Source of the DNA: RGIG6353 sp045531285
GTDB lineage: Bacteria > Bacillota > Clostridia > Oscillospirales > SIG627
Reading direction: 5' to 3'
Length of the DNA: 22,772 bases
NCBI GenBank assembly: GCA_045531285.1
Contig: JAZSDT010000152.1
Coordinates: forward strand, 1 to 22,772
The notes beneath the pieces are model-generated. The model had not been told where the DNA came from, ran no database searches, and saw only the letters and a program-made list of their open reading frames with translations. The translations under genes and the position numbers were made by a program. Of this stretch, positions 7,230 to 14,493 are shown in pieces. Position 1 is the first letter of the stretch, and each line of letters starts with the position of its first letter.

Positions 7230-8261
7230 TTATCTCCTATTCTGTCTTTTTATTTCGGATATTGCTTTCATAACCTTTAAGGCTTCCTCGGATTTTATGG
7301 GATAGTCCTTGTCGTTGACAACTGCATCATAAAGATAAGTCCAAGTGTGGTCAAGCGGGTTGTTTTCACAAGGCACCTCCTCGGTTACAAACGGAACGGG
7401 AGGCTTGTACGTAAATACAGCTCCTTCAGGCGTAAAGGGGCTTGATACCTGAGGTTCGAATACGTATCCATCTTCCACTCTTTTTATTTCAAGTGTTTCA
7501 CCCTTATCAAGAATGCTGCCCTTTGTTCCGTATACCACGTAATTAGGTACCGACATAGCTGTACCTCCGCTTACTTCTATTTCTACCACCCTGCCATTTA
7601 CACCTTCGAAGGATGCCAAAACAAAGTCCTCACAATCGCCTGAAGCGGCAATCTGTCTTGTATAGGATGTTAGTTCAACGTAATCTCCTCCGCAAAACTG
7701 TATAGCCTGGTCAACAAGGTGCGGACCCCAATTAAGCAACTGACCGCCACCGTACTGACTGAGTGTCTGCCAGTCGCCTCTTCTTTCATAGTTTGCAACC
7801 GAACGCTTAATATAGTAGGCGTCTCCTATAATACCGGACTCAATTATTCTGTTTATTTGCATAAATTTTGCTTCAAAACGGCGATTGTGTCTGATAAACA
7901 ATCTCTTTTTTCCGTCCTTTTCTGCATATTCAAACAGCTTTTGTGCATCCTCGTAGTTAGTGCACATCGGCTTTTCAAGGAATACCGTTTTGCCGGCATC
8001 AAGTGCCGTCTTTGCATGCTTAAAGTGATCACAGGAGCGTGTTGCAATATCGATAATGTCGATATCGGGGTCGAGTACAATGTCCTCTACTCTTGTGTAC
8101 ATTTTGCATCCGTAGAGCTTGTTCATATTCTCAATTCTGTCCGGCTCGCAATCGCAAACTGCCTCTATTTTAAACATATCCTCTTTGCCCTTCAGCTCTC
8201 GCAAATGCATTGAGTACCCCGCTCGTCCAAGTCCGATTATACCAAGTCTCAGGTGTTTCAT
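7230..8261 (-). CDS. Gfo/Idh/MocA family oxidoreductase
   Basis: The full-length protein (343 residues) has the Rossmann motif GIIGLGRAGYS (7-17), strand end DIATRSCDHF (71-80), signature FLEKPMC (Glu96-Lys97-Pro98), and a GGGQLLNWGPHLVDQAI block in the C-terminal domain, where the His is the usual substrate-binding residue. It should oxidise or reduce a sugar or cyclitol with NAD(P) in the cytosol. Its ATG overlaps the TGA of the sugar isomerase by four bases (ATGA), and the esterase follows after 2 bases, so the three are tightly coupled. An oxidoreductase paired with a TIM-barrel isomerase is also the core of known 3-keto-sugar and inositol-type pathways. The substrate is unknown. Confidence 0.92.
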   Translation of the reverse strand: MKHLRLGIIGLGRAGYSMHLRELKGKEDMFKIEAVCDCEPDRIENMNKLYGCKMYTRVEDIVLDPDIDIIDIATRSCDHFKHAKTALDAGKTVFLEKPMCTNYEDAQKLFEYAEKDGKKRLFIRHNRRFEAKFMQINRIIESGIIGDAYYIKRSVANYERRGDWQTLSQYGGGQLLNWGPHLVDQAIQFCGGDYVELTSYTRQIAASGDCEDFVLASFEGVNGRVVEIEVSGGTAMSVPNYVVYGTKGSILDKGETLEIKRVEDGYVFEPQVSSPFTPEGAVFTYKPPVPFVTEEVPCENNPLDHTWTYLYDAVVNDKDYPIKSEEALKVMKAISEIKRQNRR

Positions 8262-9007
8262 ATTTCATTTCTCCATTTCTTTAATATTTCAAAGCTTTCT
8301 TTAAGGTCAATAAGCGGATCTCTTTGATGAGTGTCATGTTCTATAAACACCCAACCGTTAAATCCGTTTTTGACAGCGTTTTTGTATACAAATTCATTGT
8401 TCACAAAGAAATCACCCTGTCCAAGTCCGCAAAAACTACCTCTTTGACTCCAAACTTCAGCCTCGGGAGTAGCACTTGTCTGCCATCCCTTGAGATGATA
8501 CGCCACTATTCTGTCATAATATTTTTTTGCAATATACTCTACGTCACCGCCGGCTACAGCTAAATGTCCGGTATCAAACAGCAGCTTTGTATCAGGACAC
8601 TCGTTAAGCATTATTTCAAGCTGTTCCTGTGTTTCTATTTTTGTGCCCAAATGATTGTGAACGGCAACCTCTATTCCATATTTTTTTGCTACCTTCGTCT
8701 GCTCTTTTACCTGTCTCAGATATGCTTCAAATGTATAACCCTGCACCTCTGCCCAGACGTATTCCCCACCTAGCGCCGATGTCCACCGTATAGATAACTC
8801 GGGTGATTGAGCATTGCATGTAGCAAAGCCCATTCCCATTTTTTTAAGGTTAGATGCCTTTCTGAGCGCGTCCTCTGAGCTTGTGGGATAAAGCCTTTCA
8901 AGACCGTCAAAGCCGATTCTTTTGACAGAATCCAGTCTCTCCTCGTAATCATAAAAGCCGCCGTACCAGACGTACATACCGTAATCGGCTACACCGATTT
9001 TTTCCAT
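8258..9007 (-). CDS. Sugar phosphate isomerase/epimerase family TIM-barrel protein
   Basis: A 249-residue AP-endonuclease-2/xylose-isomerase-like TIM barrel. Metal and catalytic residues can be placed at EVAVHNHLG (His117, His119), LLFDTGHLAVAGGD (Asp145, His148), VAYHLKGW (His171, Lys173), GLGQGDFF and WVFIEHD (Glu223). Members isomerise, epimerise or dehydrate sugars and keto-inositols (IolE, IolH and related) or eliminate from 3-keto-glycosides. The start has AGGAGGG six bases upstream, the strongest ribosome-binding site of the cluster. It is the first gene of the minus operon, divergent from the AraC gene, so the 173-bp gap between them is the likely control region. The exact reaction is unknown. 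Confidence 0.88.
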   Translation of the reverse strand: MEKIGVADYGMYVWYGGFYDYEERLDSVKRIGFDGLERLYPTSSEDALRKASNLKKMGMGFATCNAQSPELSIRWTSALGGEYVWAEVQGYTFEAYLRQVKEQTKVAKKYGIEVAVHNHLGTKIETQEQLEIMLNECPDTKLLFDTGHLAVAGGDVEYIAKKYYDRIVAYHLKGWQTSATPEAEVWSQRGSFCGLGQGDFFVNNEFVYKNAVKNGFNGWVFIEHDTHQRDPLIDLKESFEILKKWRNEI

Positions 9008-9084
9008 AACATTCCCTCCTATTCTTTATGACACTATTTTATCAAAGCCGCCGATAATATGATATATACACCATTACTTAAAAA

Positions 9085-9106
9085 ACAATATTTTTAGCAC
9101 AATATT
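9085..9106. promoter_or_regulatory. Direct repeat in the AraC/isomerase divergent control region, candidate AraC site
   Basis: ACAATATT occurs twice at 9085-9092 and 9099-9106, 14 bp apart and in the same orientation, between the divergent isomerase and AraC genes. AraC/XylS regulators often bind direct repeats. The stretch is also A/T-rich with flanking A and T runs, so chance is possible. No good promoter for the isomerase operon was found on the minus strand, as expected for an activated promoter. Confidence 0.3.
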
Positions 9107-9129
9107 AAGTTTGTTTTTTTAATCTGCTA

Positions 9130-9157
9130 TTGCAATTTTCTCTAAATTTGTTATACT
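9130..9157 (+). promoter_or_regulatory. Promoter of the AraC regulator gene
   Basis: TTGCAA (9130-9135) and TATACT (9152-9157) with a 16-bp spacer, about 23 bp before the proposed start codon. The leader is very short and carries the AAGGGAG ribosome-binding site. Confidence 0.55.
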
Positions 9158-9180
9158 TTTAATAAAAGGGAGTGATTATT

Positions 9181-9939
9181 TTGACGTCTTTTGTAAACAC
9201 GGAATTTTTGCGTTTATGTTTTGAACACCACCAAAACGTCATAGAACTGATTCCGGATCGCATTCCGTATATAGACCTTACCTACTGTATAACCGGCAGA
9301 ATGAAATACATATTTGAGGGCGAAGAAATTGTGTTGACCGACGGTGATGCTATTCTTTTTCCGCAAGGCTCCGTGAGGCAGCGGCTTGCAACCGCAGGCA
9401 ATGCGTTCTACTGTAGCTTCAATATAAGTCACGAAATTGGTTTTGTTCCTGTAGTTAAAGGATATTTACCAAAAAGTATGCGCTCTGACACTGTTTCGAT
9501 TCTTGAATCGGCAAAAAAAGCGTTTACGTCGGTTTCTGAACAAAAATGCGCAAAATGCACATCGCTTTTTTGGTACTTATATTATCAGCTTATTGAAACT
9601 GCGGAAAATAACGAGAATCCTCACGTAAAACAAATCAAGCAATACATAGCAGAACACATCACAGAACCAATGACTCTTTCTGAAATTTCCGATGCAGTAC
9701 ATTTAGTGCCGCACTATTGTTGTTCAGTTTTTTCGAAACAGGTAGGTCAGACTCTTTTTGAATTCATCGCCTCGCAACGTATAGAAATGGCAAAAAGCCT
9801 TATTCGTACAACAGACCTTTCACTAACGGATATTTCTGCAAATTGCGGTTTTTCCGACTACAACTATTTTTCCAGAGTGTTTAAAAAGCAAACCGGCTTT
9901 TCACCGCTTAAGTACAAAAAAACGAACACTTTATTATAA
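9181..9939 (+). CDS. AraC family transcriptional regulator
   Basis: The 252-residue regulator has an N-terminal cupin-like sensor (IPYIDLTYCITGRMKYIFEG, DGDAILFPQGS) and a C-terminal double helix-turn-helix of AraC/XylS type: MTLSEISDAVHLVPHYCCSV for the first, LSLTDISANCGFSDYNYFSR for the second, followed by FKKQTGFSPLKYK. I chose the TTG at 9181 because AAGGGAG ends eight bases before it; a GTG at 9172 in the same frame would overlap that site. The sensor should bind a small sugar or derivative. Placed between two divergent carbohydrate units, it most likely activates both the isomerase-oxidoreductase-esterase operon and the rhamnosidase operon. The ligand is not known. Confidence 0.92.
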   Translation: MTSFVNTEFLRLCFEHHQNVIELIPDRIPYIDLTYCITGRMKYIFEGEEIVLTDGDAILFPQGSVRQRLATAGNAFYCSFNISHEIGFVPVVKGYLPKSMRSDTVSILESAKKAFTSVSEQKCAKCTSLFWYLYYQLIETAENNENPHVKQIKQYIAEHITEPMTLSEISDAVHLVPHYCCSVFSKQVGQTLFEFIASQRIEMAKSLIRTTDLSLTDISANCGFSDYNYFSRVFKKQTGFSPLKYKKTNTLL

Positions 9940-9944
9940 ACGTA

Positions 9945-9973
9945 TTGATTTAAAAAAATATATGTGGTAGAAT
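9945..9973 (+). promoter_or_regulatory. Promoter of the GH78-like rhamnosidase operon
   Basis: TTGATT (9945-9950), 17-bp spacer, TAGAAT (9968-9973), 28 bp before the start codon, which has a GAGGTG ribosome-binding site. It begins just after the AraC stop, so the rhamnosidase unit can be transcribed separately from the regulator. Confidence 0.6.
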
Positions 9974-10001
9974 CTAGACAGAATTATTATTGAGGTGAAG
10001 T

Positions 10002-11879
10002 ATGGATAGTTTATTTAAAGAAAAAGCAAAATGGATATGGGAAAACAATGCTCCGAAAAGTGACGAATACGCTGAGTTTTACGTTGAAGTTCCCAAAGGA
10101 AATATAAAAGCATTCATATGTGCGGACAGCAACTACGAAATGTGGGTAAACGGTGCTCTTGCATCCTTTGGTCAGTATGCCGACTATCCATATGATAAGG
10201 TATATGACAAACTGGAATTGGCAGAGTATTTTACCGAAGAAAAAAACTCCGTGCTCATCCGTGTGTGGTATTACGGACTGCCGAGCACTCAGACCTATCA
10301 CTTAGGTCAAGCTGGTGTTAAGTTTGCATTTTTCAAGGACGGAAAGTGTGTTGCTTTGTCAAGTGCCGAAACGCCTTCAAGGCTCAGCCCTGTATATCTT
10401 CAGCATCAAAACAAAATGATAACAGGTCAGATAGGATTAAGCTTCTGCTATGATGCCAACGGCAATTCAGATGCCCCATACTCCAAAAGTGTGGAAATTG
10501 AGCTTGACACAAGCTTCCGTGAAAAACCGATAAAAAAGCTTGTTCTCGAAAGAGAAGCACAGGCTGTATGTGTCAAAGCTCTGGATGACGGCGCAAAGCT
10601 CTTTGACCTTGGACGTGAAGAGGTTGGATTCTTACATTTTAAATGCAAAGCGACTTCGACAAAGAAAATTACTGTGGCATGGGGTGAACATATTGCCGAC
10701 GGAAGAGTAAGAGATAAGATAACCCCCAGAGATTTTACTGTTGAATTCGTTCCCAAAATAGGTGACAATGATTTTGTAAACGCCTTCCGCAGACTTGGCT
10801 GCAGGTACATAGAGGTCAGAGGAGAAGTATCGGATATTGAAATAGGAATCATTCCCACCATGTATCCTCTATCGCAAAAACCTGAACCTAAAATGACTGA
10901 ATTACAAAAGAAAATATTCGACACGTGTATAAGAACGCTTCGTTTGTGTATGCACGAGCATTATGAGGACTGCCCTTGGCGAGAGCAGGCACTTTACGCT
11001 ATGGACAGCAGAAATCAAATGCTCTGCGGTTACTATGCTTTCGGGGAATATCAATTTCCCAAGGCTTGTCTTGAGCTAATGGCTAACGACCGTCATCCCG
11101 ACAAGTTTTTGAGCATCTGTCCTCCATCGTCAAACACCCTTGTCATTCCGTCGTTTTCAATGCATTTCATAACAGAGTGCTGTGAATACGCAGAATACAG
11201 CAATGACGCTACTCTTATGGATAAAATATATCCAAAGCTTTGCAATATACTTGAAGCATTTCTGCCGAATATAAGAAACGGTATACTGTGTATTGACGAA
11301 AAGTATTGGAACTTCTATGAATGGACGCCCGGTCTGGATGACAGATACTACGTTGCCAACAGAAAAAGTGAATTCAAGGAGAGTGACATAATTCTCAATT
11401 CTCTTATGATAATTTCGCTTGAAAGATTGGCAAAATACGGAAACACAGAGAAATACCTTGCAGTTGCAAATGAGTTGAGACAAAACGCAAAGCAGCTTTT
11501 TTATGACGGTGAAACCGTATGGAACACAAAATCACGCAACAGTGCAAGTGAGCTCGGTGCATCCCTTGCCATACTTGCCGATATCGTTACCGGTGAGGAA
11601 TCTGTAAGACTTGCTAAAAGAATAGAAAAGGGTGATTTTACCCATATTTCTTTGAGTATGAACTGCTTTAAATACGATGCTCTTTTAAAAGTGTCCAAAA
11701 AGTATAAAGAGTGGATACTTTCGGACATTGAGAGAATATACGTTCCTATGCTTGACGGAGGAACGGGCACAGTTTGGGAAACAGAGGACGGACAAAGCGA
11801 TTTTGACAACGCAGGTTCACTGTGTCACGGATGGTCTGCTATGCCGATTTACTACTATTACAGATTACTGGGTGAATGA
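10002..11879 (+). CDS. GH78-like alpha-L-rhamnosidase, cytosolic
   Basis: The 625-residue protein matches the bacterial alpha-L-rhamnosidase layout: an N-terminal beta-sandwich with AKWIW (9-13) and YEMWVNGALASFGQ (45-58) as in GH78 carbohydrate-binding domains, a middle beta domain with FDLGREEVGFL (201-211), then the (alpha/alpha)6 barrel from about 295. The acidic signature EDCPWREQALYAMDSR contains Glu328 and Asp335, and near the end GTVWETED carries Glu593, the usual base position, with HGWSAMPIYYYY closing the barrel. It would release terminal L-rhamnose from oligosaccharides or glycosides by inversion. At 625 residues it is shorter than many GH78 enzymes (900-1100) and has no signal peptide, implying an imported substrate. 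First gene of a three-gene operon. Confidence 0.87.
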   Translation: MDSLFKEKAKWIWENNAPKSDEYAEFYVEVPKGNIKAFICADSNYEMWVNGALASFGQYADYPYDKVYDKLELAEYFTEEKNSVLIRVWYYGLPSTQTYHLGQAGVKFAFFKDGKCVALSSAETPSRLSPVYLQHQNKMITGQIGLSFCYDANGNSDAPYSKSVEIELDTSFREKPIKKLVLEREAQAVCVKALDDGAKLFDLGREEVGFLHFKCKATSTKKITVAWGEHIADGRVRDKITPRDFTVEFVPKIGDNDFVNAFRRLGCRYIEVRGEVSDIEIGIIPTMYPLSQKPEPKMTELQKKIFDTCIRTLRLCMHEHYEDCPWREQALYAMDSRNQMLCGYYAFGEYQFPKACLELMANDRHPDKFLSICPPSSNTLVIPSFSMHFITECCEYAEYSNDATLMDKIYPKLCNILEAFLPNIRNGILCIDEKYWNFYEWTPGLDDRYYVANRKSEFKESDIILNSLMIISLERLAKYGNTEKYLAVANELRQNAKQLFYDGETVWNTKSRNSASELGASLAILADIVTGEESVRLAKRIEKGDFTHISLSMNCFKYDALLKVSKKYKEWILSDIERIYVPMLDGGTGTVWETEDGQSDFDNAGSLCHGWSAMPIYYYYRLLGE

Positions 11880-12616
11880 TTATGAAGATAGTAAAAAAGC
11901 TTCAAATGGATATTAACGGTTTGATGGAAAACGGTCCGATAAACATTGTAGTTTTCGGAGACAGTGTTTCTCACGGTGCGTTAGGACCGGATGAAATTGA
12001 TTATGAGTCGGTCTATCACAACAGGCTGAAAAAGAAGCTGAACGCAACTCGGAACTACGTGCCGGTAAACGTAATAAACGCCTCTATCGGAGGGCTTACT
12101 GCACGAGCGTCGCTTCCTCGTATGGAGAGAGACGTATTTTCTCACAATCCCGACCTTGTGATAATATGCTTCGGTCTCAACGACGTTAATGGCGAGCTTG
12201 AGGATTATCTTGACGCTCTTCGCACAATGTTTGCAAGATGCATTGAGGCAAAAACAGATACTGTATTTATGACACCCAATATGCTCAACACCTCCGTATC
12301 TCCCGAAACAGAGGAGAAATATTACGAATATGCCCACAAAACTGCCGAAATGCAAAACAGCGGACGAATGGACTTGTATATGAACAAAGCAGTAAAATTA
12401 GCAAGTGATATGGGTATCAAGGTCTGTGACTGTTACTCTGCTTGGAAGGAACTTAGCAAAACAAAAGATATAACCAATTTGTTGGCAAACAAAATAAATC
12501 ATCCCATCCGTGAAATGCATGAGCTTTTTGCAAATGAGCTCTTTAAATGCATTTTTGAAGGAGAAGATGAAATAATAAACAAACATACAAGTACAATGTA
12601 CAAGGAGGAAAAGTAA
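11876..12616 (+). CDS. SGNH/GDSL-type esterase
   Basis: An SGNH-hydrolase fold of 246 residues with block I VVFGDSVSHG (Ser30 nucleophile), block II NASIGG (Gly72/73), block III ICFGLNDV (Gly100, Asn102) and block V INHPIREMH (His209). The Asp of the usual DxxH is replaced by Asn in NHP, a variation seen in other SGNH enzymes. It should remove acyl groups, such as O-acetyl, from carbohydrate. It is cytosolic because no signal peptide is present. The ATG overlaps the rhamnosidase stop by four bases (ATGA); an ATG six bases further on is an alternative start. The neighbour suggests that it de-esterifies the rhamnosidase's substrate. Confidence 0.88.
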   Translation: MIMKIVKKLQMDINGLMENGPINIVVFGDSVSHGALGPDEIDYESVYHNRLKKKLNATRNYVPVNVINASIGGLTARASLPRMERDVFSHNPDLVIICFGLNDVNGELEDYLDALRTMFARCIEAKTDTVFMTPNMLNTSVSPETEEKYYEYAHKTAEMQNSGRMDLYMNKAVKLASDMGIKVCDCYSAWKELSKTKDITNLLANKINHPIREMHELFANELFKCIFEGEDEIINKHTSTMYKEEK

Positions 12617-12903
12617 TGTATTACTATTACGTTGTGCAGACCGCAAAGGACGGCTGCAGAGAAAAGTTCGTTCAGGAATTGAACGATGCCGGAGTTTGTG
12701 AAGCAATAAGAGCTGAGGACGGATGCATCAAGTATGATTTCTACTACTCTGAGAACCATCCAAATGAAATTCTTTTGGTAGAAATCTGGGAATCACAGCA
12801 GCATCAACAGGTACATCTTACACAGCCCCATATGGACACCTTGAGAGCAATAAAGGGTAAATACATCGTTGATACAAAGCTTGGAGAAGAGTATCCGCAA
12901 TAA
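12616..12903 (+). CDS. ABM-domain protein (antibiotic biosynthesis monooxygenase-like, YgiN/LsrG type)
   Basis: A 95-residue single-domain protein with the dimeric alpha/beta-barrel layout of the ABM family: YYYYVVQTAKDG as strand 1, a helix ending at AIRAEDGCIKYDF, ILLVEIWES as a later strand, and a closing helix with HLTQPHMDTL. Families with this fold include quinol monooxygenase YgiN, the LsrG isomerase and L-rhamnose mutarotase-like proteins. In a presumably anaerobic host, an isomerase or mutarotase role is as likely as a monooxygenase. Its start overlaps the esterase stop by one base (TAATG), with AGGAGG a few bases upstream, so it is a true member of the rhamnosidase operon. The function is unproven. 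Confidence 0.82.
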   Translation: MYYYYVVQTAKDGCREKFVQELNDAGVCEAIRAEDGCIKYDFYYSENHPNEILLVEIWESQQHQQVHLTQPHMDTLRAIKGKYIVDTKLGEEYPQ

Positions 12904-12940
12904 AGTGTGCAACGAATATCCAGACTATCTAAGAAACTTA

Positions 12941-12978
12941 AAACGGTTAGGTCTATTTAAATGGACCTAACCGTTTTT
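12941..12978. terminator. Bidirectional Rho-independent terminator
   Basis: Long perfect stem AAACGGTTAGGTC (12941-12953) with GACCTAACCGTTT (12964-12976), a ten-base A/T loop and a T5 run on the plus side. It ends the rhamnosidase operon on the plus strand and, read the other way, follows the stop of the convergent metallo-hydrolase gene at 13002. Confidence 0.9.
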
Positions 12979-13001
12979 ATCTACTTAAAATATTTTTCCA
13001 C

Positions 13002-14354
13002 TTACGGATTACAATTTCCACACGGAGAGAATCCTTGAGATATGATCTCATCTCTTGTGCCCGAAAAAGAAGCTTTGTTTTTCTCACTCATTTGCGCCAC
13101 ACTTCTGCAGTCGGGGGAATGGAACTTTTTACTGCCGGTATTAAGAATATAGTTAAATGCTGCAATATTAAGTTTTTCACTTTCTTTTTCTACCTCGTCC
13201 AAGGTATTTGCAGATTCATTCTTCTCGGTCTTGAACGTAACGGTATTGCCGTCACTGCTGCAGATAATATCTCCTTGCATATCGGTTCTGAACACAGTTA
13301 CGTCAGCATCTCTTAATCGGCTGAGCACCTCTTCAGTGGGATGTCCGTAAGAATTTCCTTTTCCTACACTGATTACAGCGTATTCAGGCATTATCTCACG
13401 TAAGAACACATATGACGTGGAGGTTTCACTACCGTGATGACCAACCTTAAGCACAGTTGACGTCAGGTCAGCTCCATTGTTAAGCAGGAATTGTTCCACC
13501 TCTCTTTCGGCATCTCCCGTGAACAGAAATGAAGTATTACCGTAGGTAATTTTCAAAACTATTGAGGTGTTGTTTGTGTCATCGGTTGTATTTACCGCAA
13601 GTACATCAATTTTGGATGACCCCAGTGTGTAAGTGTCTCCAACTTCCGGAACTGATATCTCTGTGTTTCTGTTGCTTACATACTTTACAAAGCTCCTGAA
13701 GGTATCACTGTCATATTCTTTTACGGGACACAACACCTTCCCGACAGTTGCATAATTCAATGCACCGGCAAGACCGCCAACGTGGTCCTCGTGTGCATGG
13801 GTTGCAACCATTATGTCAAGGTGCTCTGCTCCAAGTCTTTTTAGATAGGCATAAACACGGCCGGAATCAGAAGCGTTGCCACCGTCGATAAGCATATACC
13901 TGCCATCACAAACAACCAGTGCCGAATCTGCCTGACCTACGTCTATATAATGAATCTCAAAAATCGAGTCTTCAGGAATTTCAGGAATGTCAACAGCGGG
14001 CTCAGGCTTGGTTGTCTCGGGCTCGGTCACCTCCGACTCTGCTTCCGATTTGTCTAAAAAATCCTTTTTCTCATTTTGAGTGATTTCCTCATTATTCGCA
14101 GGAGGCTGCTGTTCCGGAGTTACTTCTTTTGGTACACATCCCAAAGCAAAAATGATCAACGCAGCGGGTACTACCGTTTTAAGCCATTTCTTTGGAAACA
14201 ATTTTTTGATTGCCGCTTGAAGTTTGTTGATTGGAGCGAGCAATAGGGCAAGCACAAGCATTAGCACACTTGCAAAGCTTGGCATAAAAGCTAAAGCCCC
14301 AAGAAAAAAGAATGCAGAAAAAAACCAAAATGCCGCTTTCTTAACTTTTTTCAT
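13002..14354 (-). CDS. Membrane-anchored ComEC/Rec2-like MBL-fold metallo-hydrolase with C-terminal Cys motif
   Basis: The 450-residue protein has three parts. Residues 1-73 hold hydrophobic segments (about 8-40 and 60-73). A low-complexity acidic linker (75-130) is rich in Glu, Thr and Pro. The metallo-beta-lactamase domain (132-370) resembles the hydrolase domain of ComEC, with YIDVGQADSALV, LIDGGN, the metal motif THAHEDHVGG (His186, His188, Asp190, His191), LFTGDAE and KVGHHGSETS. The last 50 residues (YILNTGSKKFHSPDCRSV ... PCGNCNP) resemble the Ada-like metal-binding tail found in several Firmicutes nucleases. The MBL domain is probably extracellular, as a nuclease or phosphodiesterase. 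Upstream AAGGAG-type sites precede the ATG. It is convergent with the rhamnosidase operon. Confidence 0.85.
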   Translation of the reverse strand: MKKVKKAAFWFFSAFFFLGALAFMPSFASVLMLVLALLLAPINKLQAAIKKLFPKKWLKTVVPAALIIFALGCVPKEVTPEQQPPANNEEITQNEKKDFLDKSEAESEVTEPETTKPEPAVDIPEIPEDSIFEIHYIDVGQADSALVVCDGRYMLIDGGNASDSGRVYAYLKRLGAEHLDIMVATHAHEDHVGGLAGALNYATVGKVLCPVKEYDSDTFRSFVKYVSNRNTEISVPEVGDTYTLGSSKIDVLAVNTTDDTNNTSIVLKITYGNTSFLFTGDAEREVEQFLLNNGADLTSTVLKVGHHGSETSTSYVFLREIMPEYAVISVGKGNSYGHPTEEVLSRLRDADVTVFRTDMQGDIICSSDGNTVTFKTEKNESANTLDEVEKESEKLNIAAFNYILNTGSKKFHSPDCRSVAQMSEKNKASFSGTRDEIISQGFSPCGNCNP

Positions 14355-14379
14355 AATACGTTTACCTTCTCCTTAAAGC

Positions 14380-14408
14380 AAAAAGTGTGTGCAACAAAGT
14401 CACACACT
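14380..14408 (-). terminator. Hairpin with T run, likely terminator of the upstream minus operon
   Basis: AGTGTGTG (14384-14391) pairs with CACACACT (14401-14408) around a nine-base loop, and on the minus strand five T follow. It lies after the stop of the 14494 gene but before the start of the metallo-hydrolase. A TATAAT (14441-14446) upstream without a good -35 could make it an attenuator of that gene instead. Confidence 0.6.
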
Positions 14409-14493
14409 GAAAAACACTATTCATTTTGTGTGATGAAAGCATTATAACTCATTTAAAATATTTTAAACCTTTTCAAAAGTTTTATTATTCAAG

